Of a stretch of DNA of 64,000 bases, positions 1 to 9,814 are shown one piece after another (the stretch's first letter is position 1; every line of letters begins with the position of its first letter). The stretch covers positions 186,001-250,000 of the forward strand of contig NZ_CP062976.1 of NCBI RefSeq assembly GCF_014898075.1, in the 5' to 3' direction. The notes under the pieces are model-generated. The model was not told the DNA's origin and made no database searches. It was given only the letters and a program-made list of their open reading frames with translations. The stretch is from Neisseria yangbaofengii. GTDB taxonomy: Bacteria; Pseudomonadota; Gammaproteobacteria; Burkholderiales; Neisseriaceae. A program made the position numbers and the translations under genes.

Positions 1-2
1 TG

Positions 3-1094
3 ATGACGGCGTGGGGTTCGTGGTGTAAGAAACACAATCTTGCGTTTAAAGGCATGCAGGAAAACGATTTGATGGCTGCCGGTGCGGCCGGAGGTTTGGC
101 GGCGGCGTTTAATGCGCCTTTGGCCGGTGTGATTTTTGCGATTGAAGAGCTGGGGCGGGGCGTAATTTTGCGCTGGGAGCGGCAAATTCTGCTCGGCGTG
201 TTGGCGGCGGGTTTTATCCAAGTCGCAATTCAAGGCAATAACCCGCACTTTTCCGGTTTTCACGGCAGCGAATTGGGCAATATGCTGACGTGGGTGCTGG
301 CTGTGGGTTTGTTGTGCGGCGTGACCGGCGGTCTGTTCGCGCGCATGCTGTATAAAGGTGCGGCATCGTATGCGCCGGAGAAAATCCGCGGCTGGATTCG
401 CCGTCATCCGCTGATGTTGGCTGCCATCATGGGACTGCTGCTGGCGGTTTTGGGTACGCTTTACCAAGGCCAAACTTACGGCACGGGCTATCATGAAGCT
501 TCGGGCGCATTGCGCAGAATGTACGATGCGCCGGTGGGCGTGGCGGTAGCAAAATGGCTGGCGACGGTATTTTCTTATTGGGCGGGCATTCCGGGCGGTA
601 TTTTCACGCCGTCGCTGACCATCGGCGCAATGTTGGGCGAACATATTGCCGCCATCGGCCAATTGGAAAGCGGTGTCAACGTGGTGGTGTTGTTGTGTAT
701 GGCCGGATTCTTGGCCGGAGCGACCCAATCGCCGATTACCTCGAGCGTGGTGGTAATGGAAATGACCGGCGGCCAGAATTTATTGTTTTGGATGCTGATT
801 GTGTGCATTTTTGCATCGCAAGTGTCGCGCCAATTTTCACCAAGACCGTTTTACCACTTGGCCGGTATGCGCTTCCGCCAACGTGTGCAGGAAGAATATG
901 CCGGGCAGAATAAAGCAGGGCAGGAAAAGGCGGAAGCCAAGCAGCGGGACGTGGTGCCGAGCGAACCGGTTCAAATTCAAGTGGAAAAAACAGAGCAAGA
1001 GAATGTGGCAAGTGCGCAAGTAGAAAACCAATCGCCAGAAGCGAAGCCGGATACGGAATCTGCTGTGCTGAATGCGCCACCGGATAAAAATTGA
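3..1094 (+). CDS. ClC-family chloride channel/transporter, 3' part (5' end outside window)
   Basis: This is an inner-membrane ClC protein that moves chloride, often in exchange for protons. The reading frame is open from the first bases, so the true start lies upstream and only the C-terminal 363 residues are present. Many hydrophobic helices are visible. The motif GIPGGIFTPSLTIGAMLG near residue 197 matches the ClC selectivity-filter segment (GGxFxPSL), and FNAPLAGVIFAIEEL near residue 37 matches the conserved helix before it. After the last helix (about residue 275) comes a hydrophilic Lys/Glu-rich tail of about 80 residues with no CBS domain visible. It ends about 57 bases before a DUS-pair terminator shared with the convergent permease gene. 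The family call is secure; whether it is a channel or an exchanger cannot be read here. Confidence 0.88.
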   Translation: MTAWGSWCKKHNLAFKGMQENDLMAAGAAGGLAAAFNAPLAGVIFAIEELGRGVILRWERQILLGVLAAGFIQVAIQGNNPHFSGFHGSELGNMLTWVLAVGLLCGVTGGLFARMLYKGAASYAPEKIRGWIRRHPLMLAAIMGLLLAVLGTLYQGQTYGTGYHEASGALRRMYDAPVGVAVAKWLATVFSYWAGIPGGIFTPSLTIGAMLGEHIAAIGQLESGVNVVVLLCMAGFLAGATQSPITSSVVVMEMTGGQNLLFWMLIVCIFASQVSRQFSPRPFYHLAGMRFRQRVQEEYAGQNKAGQEKAEAKQRDVVPSEPVQIQVEKTEQENVASAQVENQSPEAKPDTESAVLNAPPDKN

Positions 1095-1150
1095 AAATCG
1101 TAGGGCGATGTCAACCCGATGCTGTAAATAAACAATATAATCAATAAGAT

Positions 1151-1181
1151 AAAGGCCGTCTGAACATTCAGACGGCCTTTC
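1151..1181. terminator. DUS inverted-pair terminator
   Basis: Two uptake sequences face each other (ggccgtctgaa / ttcagacggcc) with a very short loop, flanked by A and T runs. It lies between two convergent genes (ClC and the AmpG-type permease) and can serve both. Confidence 0.85.
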
Positions 1182-1184
1182 TTG

Positions 1185-2477
1185 TCATGCTTCCGAAGTA
1201 GTTGGTTCTTTCACTTGTTCCCCATTCCAAGGCGCGACTTTAAACAGCAGCAGCATACCCGGTACGGCCAAGAAGAAACACAGCCAGAAGAAATTCACAT
1301 AGCCCAGCCATTCGATGAGATAGCCGGTGGCGGCGTTGATAAACGTGCGCGGTACGGCCGACAAGCTGGTGAACAGCGCCAATTGCGTGGCGGTAAACGC
1401 GGGGTTGGTTTCGCGTGCCATGTAGGCCACAAATGCGGCTGTGCCCAAGCCCACGCCGACGGCTTCTGCGCCAATCACACCGGCCAGCATGATGCGTTCG
1501 GCGGCGGTAACTACTTCAAATTTGCCGAATCCGGCCAACCACACAAAACCCAAAATCGTCACAATCTGCACCAAGCCGAACAGCCACAGGGCTTTGTTGA
1601 TGCCCAGCTTCAGCATCCAAATGCCGCCGATGATGCCGAAAATCACGGCAGGCCACAGGCCGGCGTTTTTGGCGATGATGCCGATGTCGGTTTTGCTGTA
1701 GCCCATGTCAAGATAAAACGGCGTGGCCAATGCGGTGGCCATGCTGTCGCCGAGTTTATAAAGGAAAATAAACGCCAACACCAACAAAGCCTGTTGCACG
1801 CCTTTGCGCGTAAAAAATTCGCGGAAGGGCTCGACCACGGTTTGTTTGAAGGTGCGCGGCGCACTTGGCGGCAATTCCGGTTCGCGTGCTAAAAACAGCG
1901 TCATCAACAAGCCCGGAATCATAAACAGCGCGGTGACGATGAACACATTGTGCCACGGCATCATGTCGGCCAAAATCAGGCTGAGCGAGCCGGGAATCAG
2001 TGCGGCGATGCGGTAGGCATTGACGTGAATGGCATTGCCCAAGCCCAATTCGCTGTCGGGTAGGATTTCGCGGCGGAAAGCGTCCAATACGATATCCTGA
2101 CTGGCCGAGAAAAATGCCACTACCACCGACAGGCCCATGATAATCGCCATGTGCTGATGCGGATTCAAGAAAGCATAAGCCATCAAGGTGGTCAGCAAAC
2201 CGATTTGCGTCACCAGCATCCAGCCGCGCCGGCGGCCGAGAAACGGCAGGCGCACGGCATCCATCACCGGCGACCAAATGAATTTCCAAGTAAACGGCAG
2301 GCCGATTAAGGCAAACAGGCCGATGGTTTTCAAGTCGATGTGTTCGCTGCGCAGCCATGCCGGAATCAGGTTGATGAGAAAATACAGCGGCAGGCCGGAC
2401 GTAAAACCGGTGAAAATACAGATCAGCATGCGGCGCGAGAAAATCTGCTTGAGCGTGCTTTTTTGAGGTGAAGTCAT
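1185..2477 (-). CDS. ampG: AmpG-type muropeptide permease (MFS)
   Basis: The predicted inner-membrane transporter imports anhydro-muropeptides released by cell-wall turnover so they can be recycled. It has 430 residues and about 12 hydrophobic segments. The N-terminal stretch with FTGFTSGLPLYFL, followed by GLPFTWKFIWSPVMDAV and then LGRRRGWML, is the characteristic AmpG pattern (loop 2-3 with the RRR cluster near residue 76). The length suits the shorter form lacking the extra C-terminal helices of the E. coli protein. The start ATG at 2477 is chosen because the GLPLYFL helix follows at the usual distance. The gene converges on the ClC gene and is followed upstream by dapB on the same strand, about 110 bases away with a terminator between, so it is probably transcribed alone. 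Confidence 0.85.
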   Translation of the reverse strand: MTSPQKSTLKQIFSRRMLICIFTGFTSGLPLYFLINLIPAWLRSEHIDLKTIGLFALIGLPFTWKFIWSPVMDAVRLPFLGRRRGWMLVTQIGLLTTLMAYAFLNPHQHMAIIMGLSVVVAFFSASQDIVLDAFRREILPDSELGLGNAIHVNAYRIAALIPGSLSLILADMMPWHNVFIVTALFMIPGLLMTLFLAREPELPPSAPRTFKQTVVEPFREFFTRKGVQQALLVLAFIFLYKLGDSMATALATPFYLDMGYSKTDIGIIAKNAGLWPAVIFGIIGGIWMLKLGINKALWLFGLVQIVTILGFVWLAGFGKFEVVTAAERIMLAGVIGAEAVGVGLGTAAFVAYMARETNPAFTATQLALFTSLSAVPRTFINAATGYLIEWLGYVNFFWLCFFLAVPGMLLLFKVAPWNGEQVKEPTTSEA

Positions 2478-2588
2478 GGCGTGTTTCTAATGATTTAATT
2501 AAGGCGGTATTGTAACAAAATCAGTTACATTGCAGGCCGCCCGAATGCAAAGGTTTTGAGCGGTGCCGTGCGGTGCCGTTAAGCTGGC

Positions 2589-2630
2589 AAAAGGCCGTCT
2601 GAAACTTTGATTTGCGTTTCAGACGGCCTT
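2589..2630. terminator. DUS inverted-pair terminator after dapB
   Basis: Facing uptake sequences (aaggccgtctgaaac / gtttcagacggcctt) form a strong stem directly downstream of the minus-strand dapB gene. Confidence 0.85.
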
Positions 2631-2644
2631 GCCATATCCGGCGA

Positions 2645-3460
<816 letters not shown>

Positions 3461-3466
3461 TTAAAA

Positions 3467-3865
3467 TTATTGTGCGGCCGGGGCGGCAGCTTCGGCTGCG
3501 GCTTTTTGTTCCGCCTGCAATGCTTCGATGGATTTTTGGATGGCGTTGCCTTCCGCTTTCACCAAGGCATTGTTTTGAAAATGCAAGGTCAGGTTGGATT
3601 GGTCTTTAATCATGCCGTTGCGGCTGGTGTTGAAGGTGTAGTCCCAGCGGTCGGCATGGAAGGCATCCTGCAACAAAGGCGTGCCCAGCAGCAGCTGCAC
3701 TTGGTCGCGGCTCATGCCCGGTTGCAAAGATACAACGGCGCGCGGATCCAATTTGTTGCCTTGCACGACTTGTAATTTGTAAGAAGGGAAAAGGGATACG
3801 CGCTCGGCAGAACAAGCTGCCAAACCCAGCAGGGCGGCCAAGGCCAGACATAAGGTTTTATTCAC
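3467..3865 (-). CDS. bamE: Outer-membrane assembly lipoprotein BamE (OmlA/SmpA)
   Basis: This small lipoprotein belongs to the BAM complex that inserts beta-barrel proteins in the outer membrane. It has 132 residues. A lipoprotein signal peptide ends in the lipobox LAAC with Cys18 as the acylated residue. The domain following it has the BamE core: VVSLQPGMSRDQVQLLLGTP, then RWDYTFNT, as in other members. The C-terminal 20 residues are a low-complexity Ala/Glu tail. It is divergent from fur, from which it is separated by a 225-base region carrying a possible Fur box, and lies just upstream of dapB. Confidence 0.93.
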   Translation of the reverse strand: MNKTLCLALAALLGLAACSAERVSLFPSYKLQVVQGNKLDPRAVVSLQPGMSRDQVQLLLGTPLLQDAFHADRWDYTFNTSRNGMIKDQSNLTLHFQNNALVKAEGNAIQKSIEALQAEQKAAAEAAAPAAQ

Positions 3866-3928
3866 GGTGTACCTTTCTATCGGAATCGGAAAAAGAAAAC
3901 GCCATCATCGCTTGAATAAGTTTAAAAA

Positions 3929-3947
3929 GCAAACGATAATCATCTTC
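3929..3947. promoter_or_regulatory. Candidate Fur box in the bamE/fur divergent region
   Basis: The 13 bases gataatcatcttc (3935-3947) match 11 of 13 positions of the right part of the classical Fur consensus GATAATGATAATCATTATC; over the whole 19-mer about 14 positions match. It lies about 65-80 bases upstream of bamE and about 145 upstream of fur, so it could autoregulate fur or control bamE. This is only a motif match. Confidence 0.35.
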
Positions 3948-4090
3948 AGAGTGGAAATTTAGGAAGATTGCCCCATACTGTATTGAGATAATGAAGATAG
4001 TTTATTGAAAACCTTTATAATCTCATAGTGGGCAAGTGGCCTAAAAGTGCGTATTATAACGGTTATTAGACCACGGGGGTATTGAATACT

Positions 4091-4525
4091 ATGGAAAATT
4101 TCAGCAATATTGCGCAATTGAAAGACAGCGGTTTGAAAGTAACCGGTCCGCGCCTGAAAATCTTAGACTTGTTTGAAACGCATGCCGAAGAGCATTTGAG
4201 TGCCGAAGACGTGTACCGCATTTTGCTGGACGAAGGCATTGAAATCGGTGTGGCCACGATTTACCGCGTATTGACCCAATTCGAGCAAGCGGGCATTTTG
4301 CAGCGCCATCATTTCGAAACCGGCAAAGCGGTTTACGAACTGGACAAAGGCGACCACCATGACCACATCGTCTGCGTGAAATGCGGCGTGGTTACCGAAT
4401 TCCACAATCCGGAAATCGAAGCGTTGCAAGACAAAATCGCCGAAGAAAACGGCTACCGTATTGTTGACCATGCGTTGTATATGTACGGCATTTGCGCCAC
4501 TTGCCAAACAAAAAACAAACGCTAA
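4091..4525 (+). CDS. fur: Ferric uptake regulator Fur
   Basis: Fur is the iron-dependent dimeric repressor of iron acquisition genes. From the ATG at 4091 the protein has 144 residues, the length I know for neisserial Fur, and starts MENFSNIAQLKDSGLKVTGP; an in-frame TTG at 4082 would add only three residues and is not preferred. The winged-helix DNA-binding domain (residues 1-80) contains VATIYRVLTQFEQAGIL. The metal-binding segment HHDHIVCVKC (89-98) and a second CATC pair (135-138) are present, so both zinc-type cysteine pairs are intact. It is divergent from bamE. The gene ends just ahead of a DUS terminator. Confidence 0.97.
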   Translation: MENFSNIAQLKDSGLKVTGPRLKILDLFETHAEEHLSAEDVYRILLDEGIEIGVATIYRVLTQFEQAGILQRHHFETGKAVYELDKGDHHDHIVCVKCGVVTEFHNPEIEALQDKIAEENGYRIVDHALYMYGICATCQTKNKR

Positions 4526-4540
4526 CCGCCATCTCTCTAT

Positions 4541-4574
4541 TCAGACGGCCTCATCAGGATGTGAGGCCGTCTGA
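4541..4574. terminator. DUS inverted-pair terminator after fur
   Basis: tcagacggcctca / tgaggccgtctga stem follows the fur stop codon and precedes the aat start by about 20 bases. Confidence 0.85.
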
Positions 4575-4595
4575 AATTTTTTAAGCCTAACCAAA

Positions 4596-5318
4596 ATGAA
4601 CATTCCTTTTCTGCCGCCGCAAGATTACCGTTTCCCCTGTCCCGATTATGCGCTGGCGCATTGCGACGGCTTGGTCGGCGTGAGCGCGGATTTGGACGAA
4701 GGCCGTTTGCTGTCGGCGTACCGCAGCGGCATTTTTCCGTGGTTTTCCGAAAACGGGCTGTTTTACTGGTTTGCCGCCGCGCCGCGCACGGTGTTGTTCC
4801 CCGAGCGCATCCACATCGGTAAATCTTTGGCCAAAACCTTGCGCAACAAGCCTTATGTGGTAAGCGTGAACCAAGATTTTGCCGCCGTGACGGGCAATTG
4901 CGCCGCCGTGCCGCGGCCGAATCAAAGCGGCACATGGATTGCGCCCGAGTTTCGGACGGCCTATGCGCGTTTGCACGACATCGGACACGCGCATTCGTTT
5001 GAATGTCGGTATCCCGACGAGCAAGGCCGTCTGAAACTGGCCGGCGGCTTTTACGGCGTGCAAATCGGGTGCGTGTTTTACGGCGAATCCATGTTTGCCT
5101 TGGCGCCCGACGCCTCCAAAATCGCCTTTGCCTGCGCCGTGCCGTATTTGGCGGAACATGGCATTGCATTGATTGACTGCCAGCAAGACACCGCACATTT
5201 GGCGCGTTTCGGTTCGGAGCAAATCGAATTTCACGATTTTCAGACGGCCTTACACAGATTAAACGCCCTGCCGTTGACGCGGCCCATCGGTTGCGAAGTG
5301 GTGCGGGCGACGCTTTGA
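4596..5318 (+). CDS. aat: Leucyl/phenylalanyl-tRNA--protein transferase Aat
   Basis: This cytoplasmic enzyme attaches Leu or Phe from aminoacyl-tRNA to proteins with an N-terminal Lys or Arg, marking them for degradation by ClpAP under the N-end rule. The 240-residue protein has the usual length and the conserved N-terminal core ([20 protein letters not shown] then GIFPWFSE) and the central ESMFA segment (residues 164-168) expected in the active site. The start ATG sits 22 bases after the fur terminator, so it needs its own promoter or read-through. No clpA/clpS gene is in the window. Confidence 0.95.
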   Translation: MNIPFLPPQDYRFPCPDYALAHCDGLVGVSADLDEGRLLSAYRSGIFPWFSENGLFYWFAAAPRTVLFPERIHIGKSLAKTLRNKPYVVSVNQDFAAVTGNCAAVPRPNQSGTWIAPEFRTAYARLHDIGHAHSFECRYPDEQGRLKLAGGFYGVQIGCVFYGESMFALAPDASKIAFACAVPYLAEHGIALIDCQQDTAHLARFGSEQIEFHDFQTALHRLNALPLTRPIGCEVVRATL

Positions 5319-5324
5319 ATGATC

Positions 5325-5359
5325 AGGCCGTCCGAACGGTACACACGTTCAGACGGCCT
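5325..5359. terminator. DUS-like inverted pair after aat
   Basis: One arm carries gccgtccgaacg, a one-base variant of the uptake sequence; the other arm is the perfect form. The stem lies directly behind the aat stop codon. Confidence 0.75.
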
Positions 5360-5424
5360 AATCACGCTAATAGCTGACGAAACCGCATTTACATGGCAAA
5401 ATAAATGCGTTAGAACATTGCAAC

Positions 5425-5460
5425 AGGCCGTCTGAAATTGCGTTATGCGTTCAGACGGCC
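5425..5460. terminator. Second DUS inverted pair before dapD
   Basis: caggccgtctgaa and ttcagacggcc face each other 28 bases before the dapD start. Two such pairs within 140 bases isolate dapD from aat. Confidence 0.7.
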
Positions 5461-5487
5461 CCAACCCCCACTTAACAAGGAACCATC

Positions 5488-6309
5488 ATGTCATTGCAAA
5501 ACATCATCGAAACTGCGTTTGAAAACCGCGCCGGCATCACCCCGGCCGGCGTGACCCCTGAAGTCAAAGAAGCCGTATTGGAAACTCTGCGCCAATTGGA
5601 TTCAGGCGAATTGCGCGTGGCCGAGCGCGAGAGCGTGGGCAAATGGAAAGTCAACGAATGGGCGAAAAAAGCCGTGTTGCTGTCTTTCCGCATTCAAGAC
5701 AACGAAGTGTTGAACGACGGCGTGAACAAATATTTCGACAAAGTGCCGACCAAATTTGCCGACTGGTCTGAAGAAGAATTCCAAGCTGCCGGTTTCCGTG
5801 CGGTGCCGGGCGCAGTGGCGCGTCGCGGCAGCTTTGTGGGTAAAAACGTGGTACTGATGCCGTCATATGTGAACATCGGCGCGTATGTCGACGAAGGCGC
5901 GATGGTGGACACTTGGGCGACTGTCGGCTCTTGTGCGCAAATCGGTAAAAACGTGCACTTGTCAGGCGGCGTGGGCATCGGCGGCGTATTGGAGCCGTTG
6001 CAAGCCAATCCTACCATCATTGAAGATAACTGCTTTATCGGCGCGCGCTCTGAAATCGTGGAAGGCGTGATTGTCGAAGAAGGCAGCGTGATTTCTATGG
6101 GCGTGTTCATCGGTCAATCGACCAAAATCTTGGATCGCGAAACCGGTGAAATCTACCAAGGCCGCGTACCTGCCGGTTCGGTTGTGGTATCAGGCAGCAT
6201 GCCTTCCGCCGATGGCAGCCACAGCCTGTATTGCGCCGTGATTGTGAAAAAAGTGGATGCGCAAACCCGTGCTAAAACCAGCGTTAACGAATTGTTGCGC
6301 GGCGTGTAA
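5488..6309 (+). CDS. dapD: 2,3,4,5-tetrahydropyridine-2,6-dicarboxylate N-succinyltransferase DapD
   Basis: DapD transfers succinyl from succinyl-CoA to tetrahydrodipicolinate in the succinylase branch of lysine/DAP synthesis. It has 273 residues, the standard length. An alpha-helical N-terminal domain is followed (from about residue 105) by the left-handed beta-helix with hexapeptide repeats, for example [20 protein letters not shown] and the conserved [12 protein letters not shown] good ribosome-binding site (acaagga) precedes the ATG at 5488. The gene is flanked by DUS-pair terminators on both sides and is therefore probably monocistronic. Confidence 0.97.
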   Translation: MSLQNIIETAFENRAGITPAGVTPEVKEAVLETLRQLDSGELRVAERESVGKWKVNEWAKKAVLLSFRIQDNEVLNDGVNKYFDKVPTKFADWSEEEFQAAGFRAVPGAVARRGSFVGKNVVLMPSYVNIGAYVDEGAMVDTWATVGSCAQIGKNVHLSGGVGIGGVLEPLQANPTIIEDNCFIGARSEIVEGVIVEEGSVISMGVFIGQSTKILDRETGEIYQGRVPAGSVVVSGSMPSADGSHSLYCAVIVKKVDAQTRAKTSVNELLRGV

Positions 6310-6334
6310 TCAGCGTTGGTTTGAAACGTTAATG

Positions 6335-6374
6335 AAAAGGCCGTCTGAAAGATTTTCTTTCAGACGGCTTTTTT
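6335..6374. terminator. DUS inverted-pair terminator after dapD
   Basis: aaaaggccgtctgaaag / ctttcagacggctttttt forms a long stem with a T run 3' of dapD. Confidence 0.85.
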
Positions 6375-6383
6375 GTCTGGTTT

Positions 6384-6543
6384 GAGACCTTTGCAAAACT
6401 TCAGATTTGAGTACAGTCCGAAGTTATAGTGAATCCACTATATAACAGCATAGAAAGCGCAGACATACCATTAAATATAGGCAAGCTTTCGAGCAGCGCA
6501 TAACGAAGCAATGTGCCGAAGATGAAAATTTTGGAAAGGTCTC
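6384..6543. repeat. R1 repeat copy 1: MITE-like element with IS5-type ends
   Basis: The segment begins gagacctttgcaaaa and ends ttttggaaaggtctc, an imperfect terminal inverted repeat of about 15 bases. Its interior aligns with copies at 59194-59337 (same orientation), 61894-62036 and 32571-32711 (opposite orientation); shared blocks include atttgagtacag, ggcaagctttcg, and gcataacga. This copy carries an extra near-palindrome tatagtgaatccactata (6425-6442), resembling the ends of Correia repeats. No coding potential is evident. It separates dapD from pgi. Confidence 0.7.
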
Positions 6544-6564
6544 GGTTTGTGTTTAAACACCGAA

Positions 6565-8193
6565 TCAGCTTTGCTGGCACTGGCGGTAAAAACGAATCAA
6601 ACCGTTCGTCGAGCTGTCGTGTGCCAAATCACCGTTTTGTTTCAATTCGGGTTCGATATTTTTCGCCAGCACTTTGCCGTATTCCACGCCCCATTGGTCG
6701 AACGGATTGATTTGCCACAATACGCCTTCGGCGAAGGTGCGGTGTTCGTAAGCGGCCATCAGCATGCCTAAGTTAAACGGCGTCAGGCGGTCGATCAGAA
6801 AGCCGTTGCTCGGGCGGTTGCCGGGGAATTCTTTATGCGGCGCCAGCGCTTCGCGTTCGGCTTCGGGCAGGCCGGTCAATTCGGCGCGGGCTTCTGCCAA
6901 GGTTTTGCCTTTCATCAACGCTTCGGCTTGGGCAAAGGCGTTGGCGACGGTGAAGCGGTGTTGGCGGCCGACTTGGTGCGGTGTGGTCATCGGCACGATG
7001 AAGTCAACCGGAATCAGGCGCGTGCCTTGATGCAGCAGTTGGAAATAGGCGTGTTGGCAGTTGACGCCTTCTTCGCCGAACACGATGCCGCCGGTTTTGT
7101 GGCCGGCTTTTTCGCCGTCAATGGTGCGGCTTTTGCCGCAGCTTTCCATGTCCAATTGGTTGAGCCATGCGGGAAAACGGCGCATATTGTGGCTGTAAGG
7201 CACGGCGGTATGGCCGTCCGAACCGTAAAAATTGTTGTACCAGACATGCAGCAAGGCCATCAACACGGGAATATTGTGGCGCAGCGGTGCGTTGAAGAAA
7301 TGCTTGTCCATGGCATTGGCGCCGCTTAAAAATTCGCGGAAACGCGTTTCGCCCACGGCCACCATCAAGGGCAGGCCGATGGTTGACCACACCGAATAAC
7401 GCCCGCCAACCCAGTCGAACATGGCAAATACGCGTTCGGCCGGAATGCCGAAGTTTTCTGCTGCGGCGACATCGCTGGAAATGGCGCAGAAATGGCGGGC
7501 AATGCCGGATTCGGGCAGGCCGGCGGCTTTATACCACTGGCGCGCGGCATGGGCGTTGAGCAGGGTTTCGGGGGTGCCGAAAGATTTGCTGGCGATGCTG
7601 AATACGGTGGTTTCAGGATTGAGTTTTTCCAGCTTTTGCGCGATGTCGGCATCATCGGAATTGCTGATGAAATGCACGCGCACGTTTTTGCGGTAGTCAT
7701 ACAGCGATTGTGCGCACATTTGCGGCCCCAAATCCGATCCGCCGATGCCGATGTGGACGAAATCGGTGATACGTTTACCTGTGATGCCGGTGTGGTTGCC
7801 GCTGATGATGCTTTCGGCAAAGGCCAAGGCGCGGTCAAGTTCGTGATGGAGCTTGGGGATGATGTTTTCGCCGTCAACCATAATCGGTGCGGCGTTTTCA
7901 GACGACCTTAAAGCGGTGTGCAGGGCGGCGCGTTGTTCGCTGGTGTTGATTTTGTCGCCGCGCCGCATGGCTTGCATGGCTTCGGGCAGCTTGGCGGCTT
8001 CAGCCAGTTGACATAAAAGAACAAGTGTTTCTTCATTGATACGGTTTTTGCTGTAATCGAATAACAAACCGTGTAAGGTTTCGTGCATGTTGTCAAAACG
8101 CTGCACATCTTCGGCAAATTGGTCTCGCATGTGAATATCGGCCGTGGCCTGTTGATGTTCGGCAAGCTGTTGCCACGCTTCGGAGAACGTCAT
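6565..8193 (-). CDS. pgi: Glucose-6-phosphate isomerase
   Basis: The enzyme interconverts glucose-6-phosphate and fructose-6-phosphate in the cytoplasm. It has 542 residues, close to the 549 of E. coli. Typical segments are VHIGIGGSDLGPQM near residue 146 and, near the C terminus, the PGI signature region NPFDQWGVEYGKVLA. It is divergent from the lacI-type regulator and upstream of a sugar transporter, so sugar import, control and entry to central metabolism are encoded side by side. Its 3' end borders the R1 repeat. Confidence 0.97.
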   Translation of the reverse strand: MTFSEAWQQLAEHQQATADIHMRDQFAEDVQRFDNMHETLHGLLFDYSKNRINEETLVLLCQLAEAAKLPEAMQAMRRGDKINTSEQRAALHTALRSSENAAPIMVDGENIIPKLHHELDRALAFAESIISGNHTGITGKRITDFVHIGIGGSDLGPQMCAQSLYDYRKNVRVHFISNSDDADIAQKLEKLNPETTVFSIASKSFGTPETLLNAHAARQWYKAAGLPESGIARHFCAISSDVAAAENFGIPAERVFAMFDWVGGRYSVWSTIGLPLMVAVGETRFREFLSGANAMDKHFFNAPLRHNIPVLMALLHVWYNNFYGSDGHTAVPYSHNMRRFPAWLNQLDMESCGKSRTIDGEKAGHKTGGIVFGEEGVNCQHAYFQLLHQGTRLIPVDFIVPMTTPHQVGRQHRFTVANAFAQAEALMKGKTLAEARAELTGLPEAEREALAPHKEFPGNRPSNGFLIDRLTPFNLGMLMAAYEHRTFAEGVLWQINPFDQWGVEYGKVLAKNIEPELKQNGDLAHDSSTNGLIRFYRQCQQS

Positions 8194-8611
8194 ATTTTAT
8201 CCTTCGGTTGAATAACGGCAGGGACAGACCCGCTCAAATTTCAATCAAGCAGGCCAAAGTGATTTATTTAGCTCATTGAATTGTCGTCTGAAAATAAAAT
8301 TATACTATGCTGACAAATCATAGGCGGGGATTGTTGCAAAATTGTGATAATCGGATTCATTTTGATGAAATCAGGTAAAAGTCTTTTTAAAACGCAATGA
8401 TTGTGCGCATGTAATGGTATGTAGTGTAACAAAATTTTAAAAGGCAGGTAACTTAGTCTTTTAAAAAGCAAAAATATCGAAACGGCATACGCGGAAATGG
8501 TTTTTTTGATTGATTCCTGTCAAGGTTTTGTTAAAGGGTGTTATGACATCGATGTCTGCTGTGCTATTCTGCGTAATATTATTGAAATAACTCAGGTTCG
8601 GAAGTTGTAAG
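8194..8611. other. pgi/lacI-type divergent intergenic region
   Basis: The 418 bases between two divergent starts contain no ORF with coding features. The stretch is AT-rich near the regulator and holds the operator-like palindrome gacatcgatgtc at 8545-8556. No uptake sequence pair is present. Confidence 0.6.
8545..8556. promoter_or_regulatory. Perfect palindrome GACATCGATGTC, candidate LacI-family operator
   Basis: A 12-base perfect palindrome with central CG lies 55 bases before the start of the lacI-type gene. Central-CG palindromes are typical of LacI-family operators, so autoregulation is a reasonable inference. A one-base variant (gacatcggtgtc) is found twice upstream of the micropeptide genes near 16.8 kb. 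Confidence 0.5.
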
Positions 8612-9640
8612 ATGGCTACAATTTACGATGTTGCCGCTCGGGCAGGGGTATCGCCGAAGACGGTCAGCCGGGTAATTAACGGTGATGCGCCGGTCAGTGA
8701 CAAAACGCGCGCCAAAGTGGAAACGGCCATTGCGGCCTTGGGGTACATCCCGTCGTCGGCGGCCAGAGTGATGCGCTCCAGCCGTTCGGGGATTGTGGGG
8801 CTGATTACCGGTGCGATTTCGCGTGTCGGCGAAGCTAACCGCATCCACGGTTTGCCCGACGTTTTTTTGATGAAAGGCATTCAGCAAAGCATACGGGCGC
8901 AAGGTAAAACCTTGATGATTGCCGACATTGACAACCGGGCCGACACCGAACCTCTAATCCGCACCTTTATGGAACACCGTGCCGAAGGCATTCTGTATGT
9001 GGCGCAATATCATCAGGAAGTGGTGCTGCCCGATGTCGGCCATGCCTGCCCGATTGTGTTGGTGAATTGCTTCGATAAAATCGGCACACCGTCGGTTTTA
9101 CCCGATGATGAGCAAGGGCAATATGACTTGGTGCGCCAAATCATCCGCCACGGCCACAGCCGCATTGCGTATGTGACCTTGCAGCCGGGCATTGAAGCCA
9201 CGCCTTTGCGTGCGGCAGGCTACCGCCGCGCTTTGGCTGATGCCGGTATCGCTTTTGATGCCGATTTGGTACAGACCGGCTATGCCGATTTCGATTACGA
9301 CAGCGCGCCTTTGGTGGCGGCGATTGTGAAATTATTGGCTTTACCTCAGCCGCCGACAGTGATTTGCTGCGGCAATGATGAAATGGCGGTACGGGTGTAC
9401 GGTATTTTGCGCACGCGCGGTTTGCGGGTGCCGGAAGAAATTTCGGTGGCCGGTTACGACAACCACAGCGCAATTGCCGAAACCTTGTTCCCGCCCTTAA
9501 CCAGCACCGAGTTGCCGTATTTGCGCATGGGTGCGCTGGCGGCGGATATGCTGTTTGCCGAGGAAGCCGGACAAAGCGGCCAAATATTGAAAGTGGTGGG
9601 GGAAACCATTTGGCGCCAGTCGGTGACGACTTTGAAATAG
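8612..9640 (+). CDS. LacI/GalR-family transcriptional regulator
   Basis: This is a sugar-responsive repressor of 342 residues. The N-terminal HTH reads TIYDVAARAGVSPKTVSRVI (residues 3-22), followed by a hinge helix around residues 48-58 (SSAARVMRSSRSG) and a periplasmic-binding-protein-like effector domain. The ATG at 8612 follows gttgtaag, a weak ribosome-binding site. It is divergent from pgi and lies 174 bases before an MFS sugar transporter on the same strand. In pathogenic Neisseria a similar transporter sits with maltose-utilisation genes, so a glucoside such as maltose is a likely effector; this is inferred from context only. Confidence 0.92.
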   Translation: MATIYDVAARAGVSPKTVSRVINGDAPVSDKTRAKVETAIAALGYIPSSAARVMRSSRSGIVGLITGAISRVGEANRIHGLPDVFLMKGIQQSIRAQGKTLMIADIDNRADTEPLIRTFMEHRAEGILYVAQYHQEVVLPDVGHACPIVLVNCFDKIGTPSVLPDDEQGQYDLVRQIIRHGHSRIAYVTLQPGIEATPLRAAGYRRALADAGIAFDADLVQTGYADFDYDSAPLVAAIVKLLALPQPPTVICCGNDEMAVRVYGILRTRGLRVPEEISVAGYDNHSAIAETLFPPLTSTELPYLRMGALAADMLFAEEAGQSGQILKVVGETIWRQSVTTLK

Positions 9641-9814
9641 ATAGAAAGATAAAGGCGGTAGGGAAAATAGGCCGTCTGAAACAGAATTCGTGGTAAGCAT
9701 ACGAATCAGACCCGAGCGAGCGGGCAGCAGAATAAAAAGCAGTGCTCAGCCAATAGCTGCTTCCTGAGAAAACTTTTTGTTTCAGTATATTAATCAGTCA
9801 GGAGTAAACTCCCA

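Noticed and set aside
1182-1892. Open frame of 236 codons on the plus strand opposite ampG
   Set aside because: It is the antisense of a clear permease gene; the composition (His, Gln, Gly rich) is typical of antisense reading, not of a protein.
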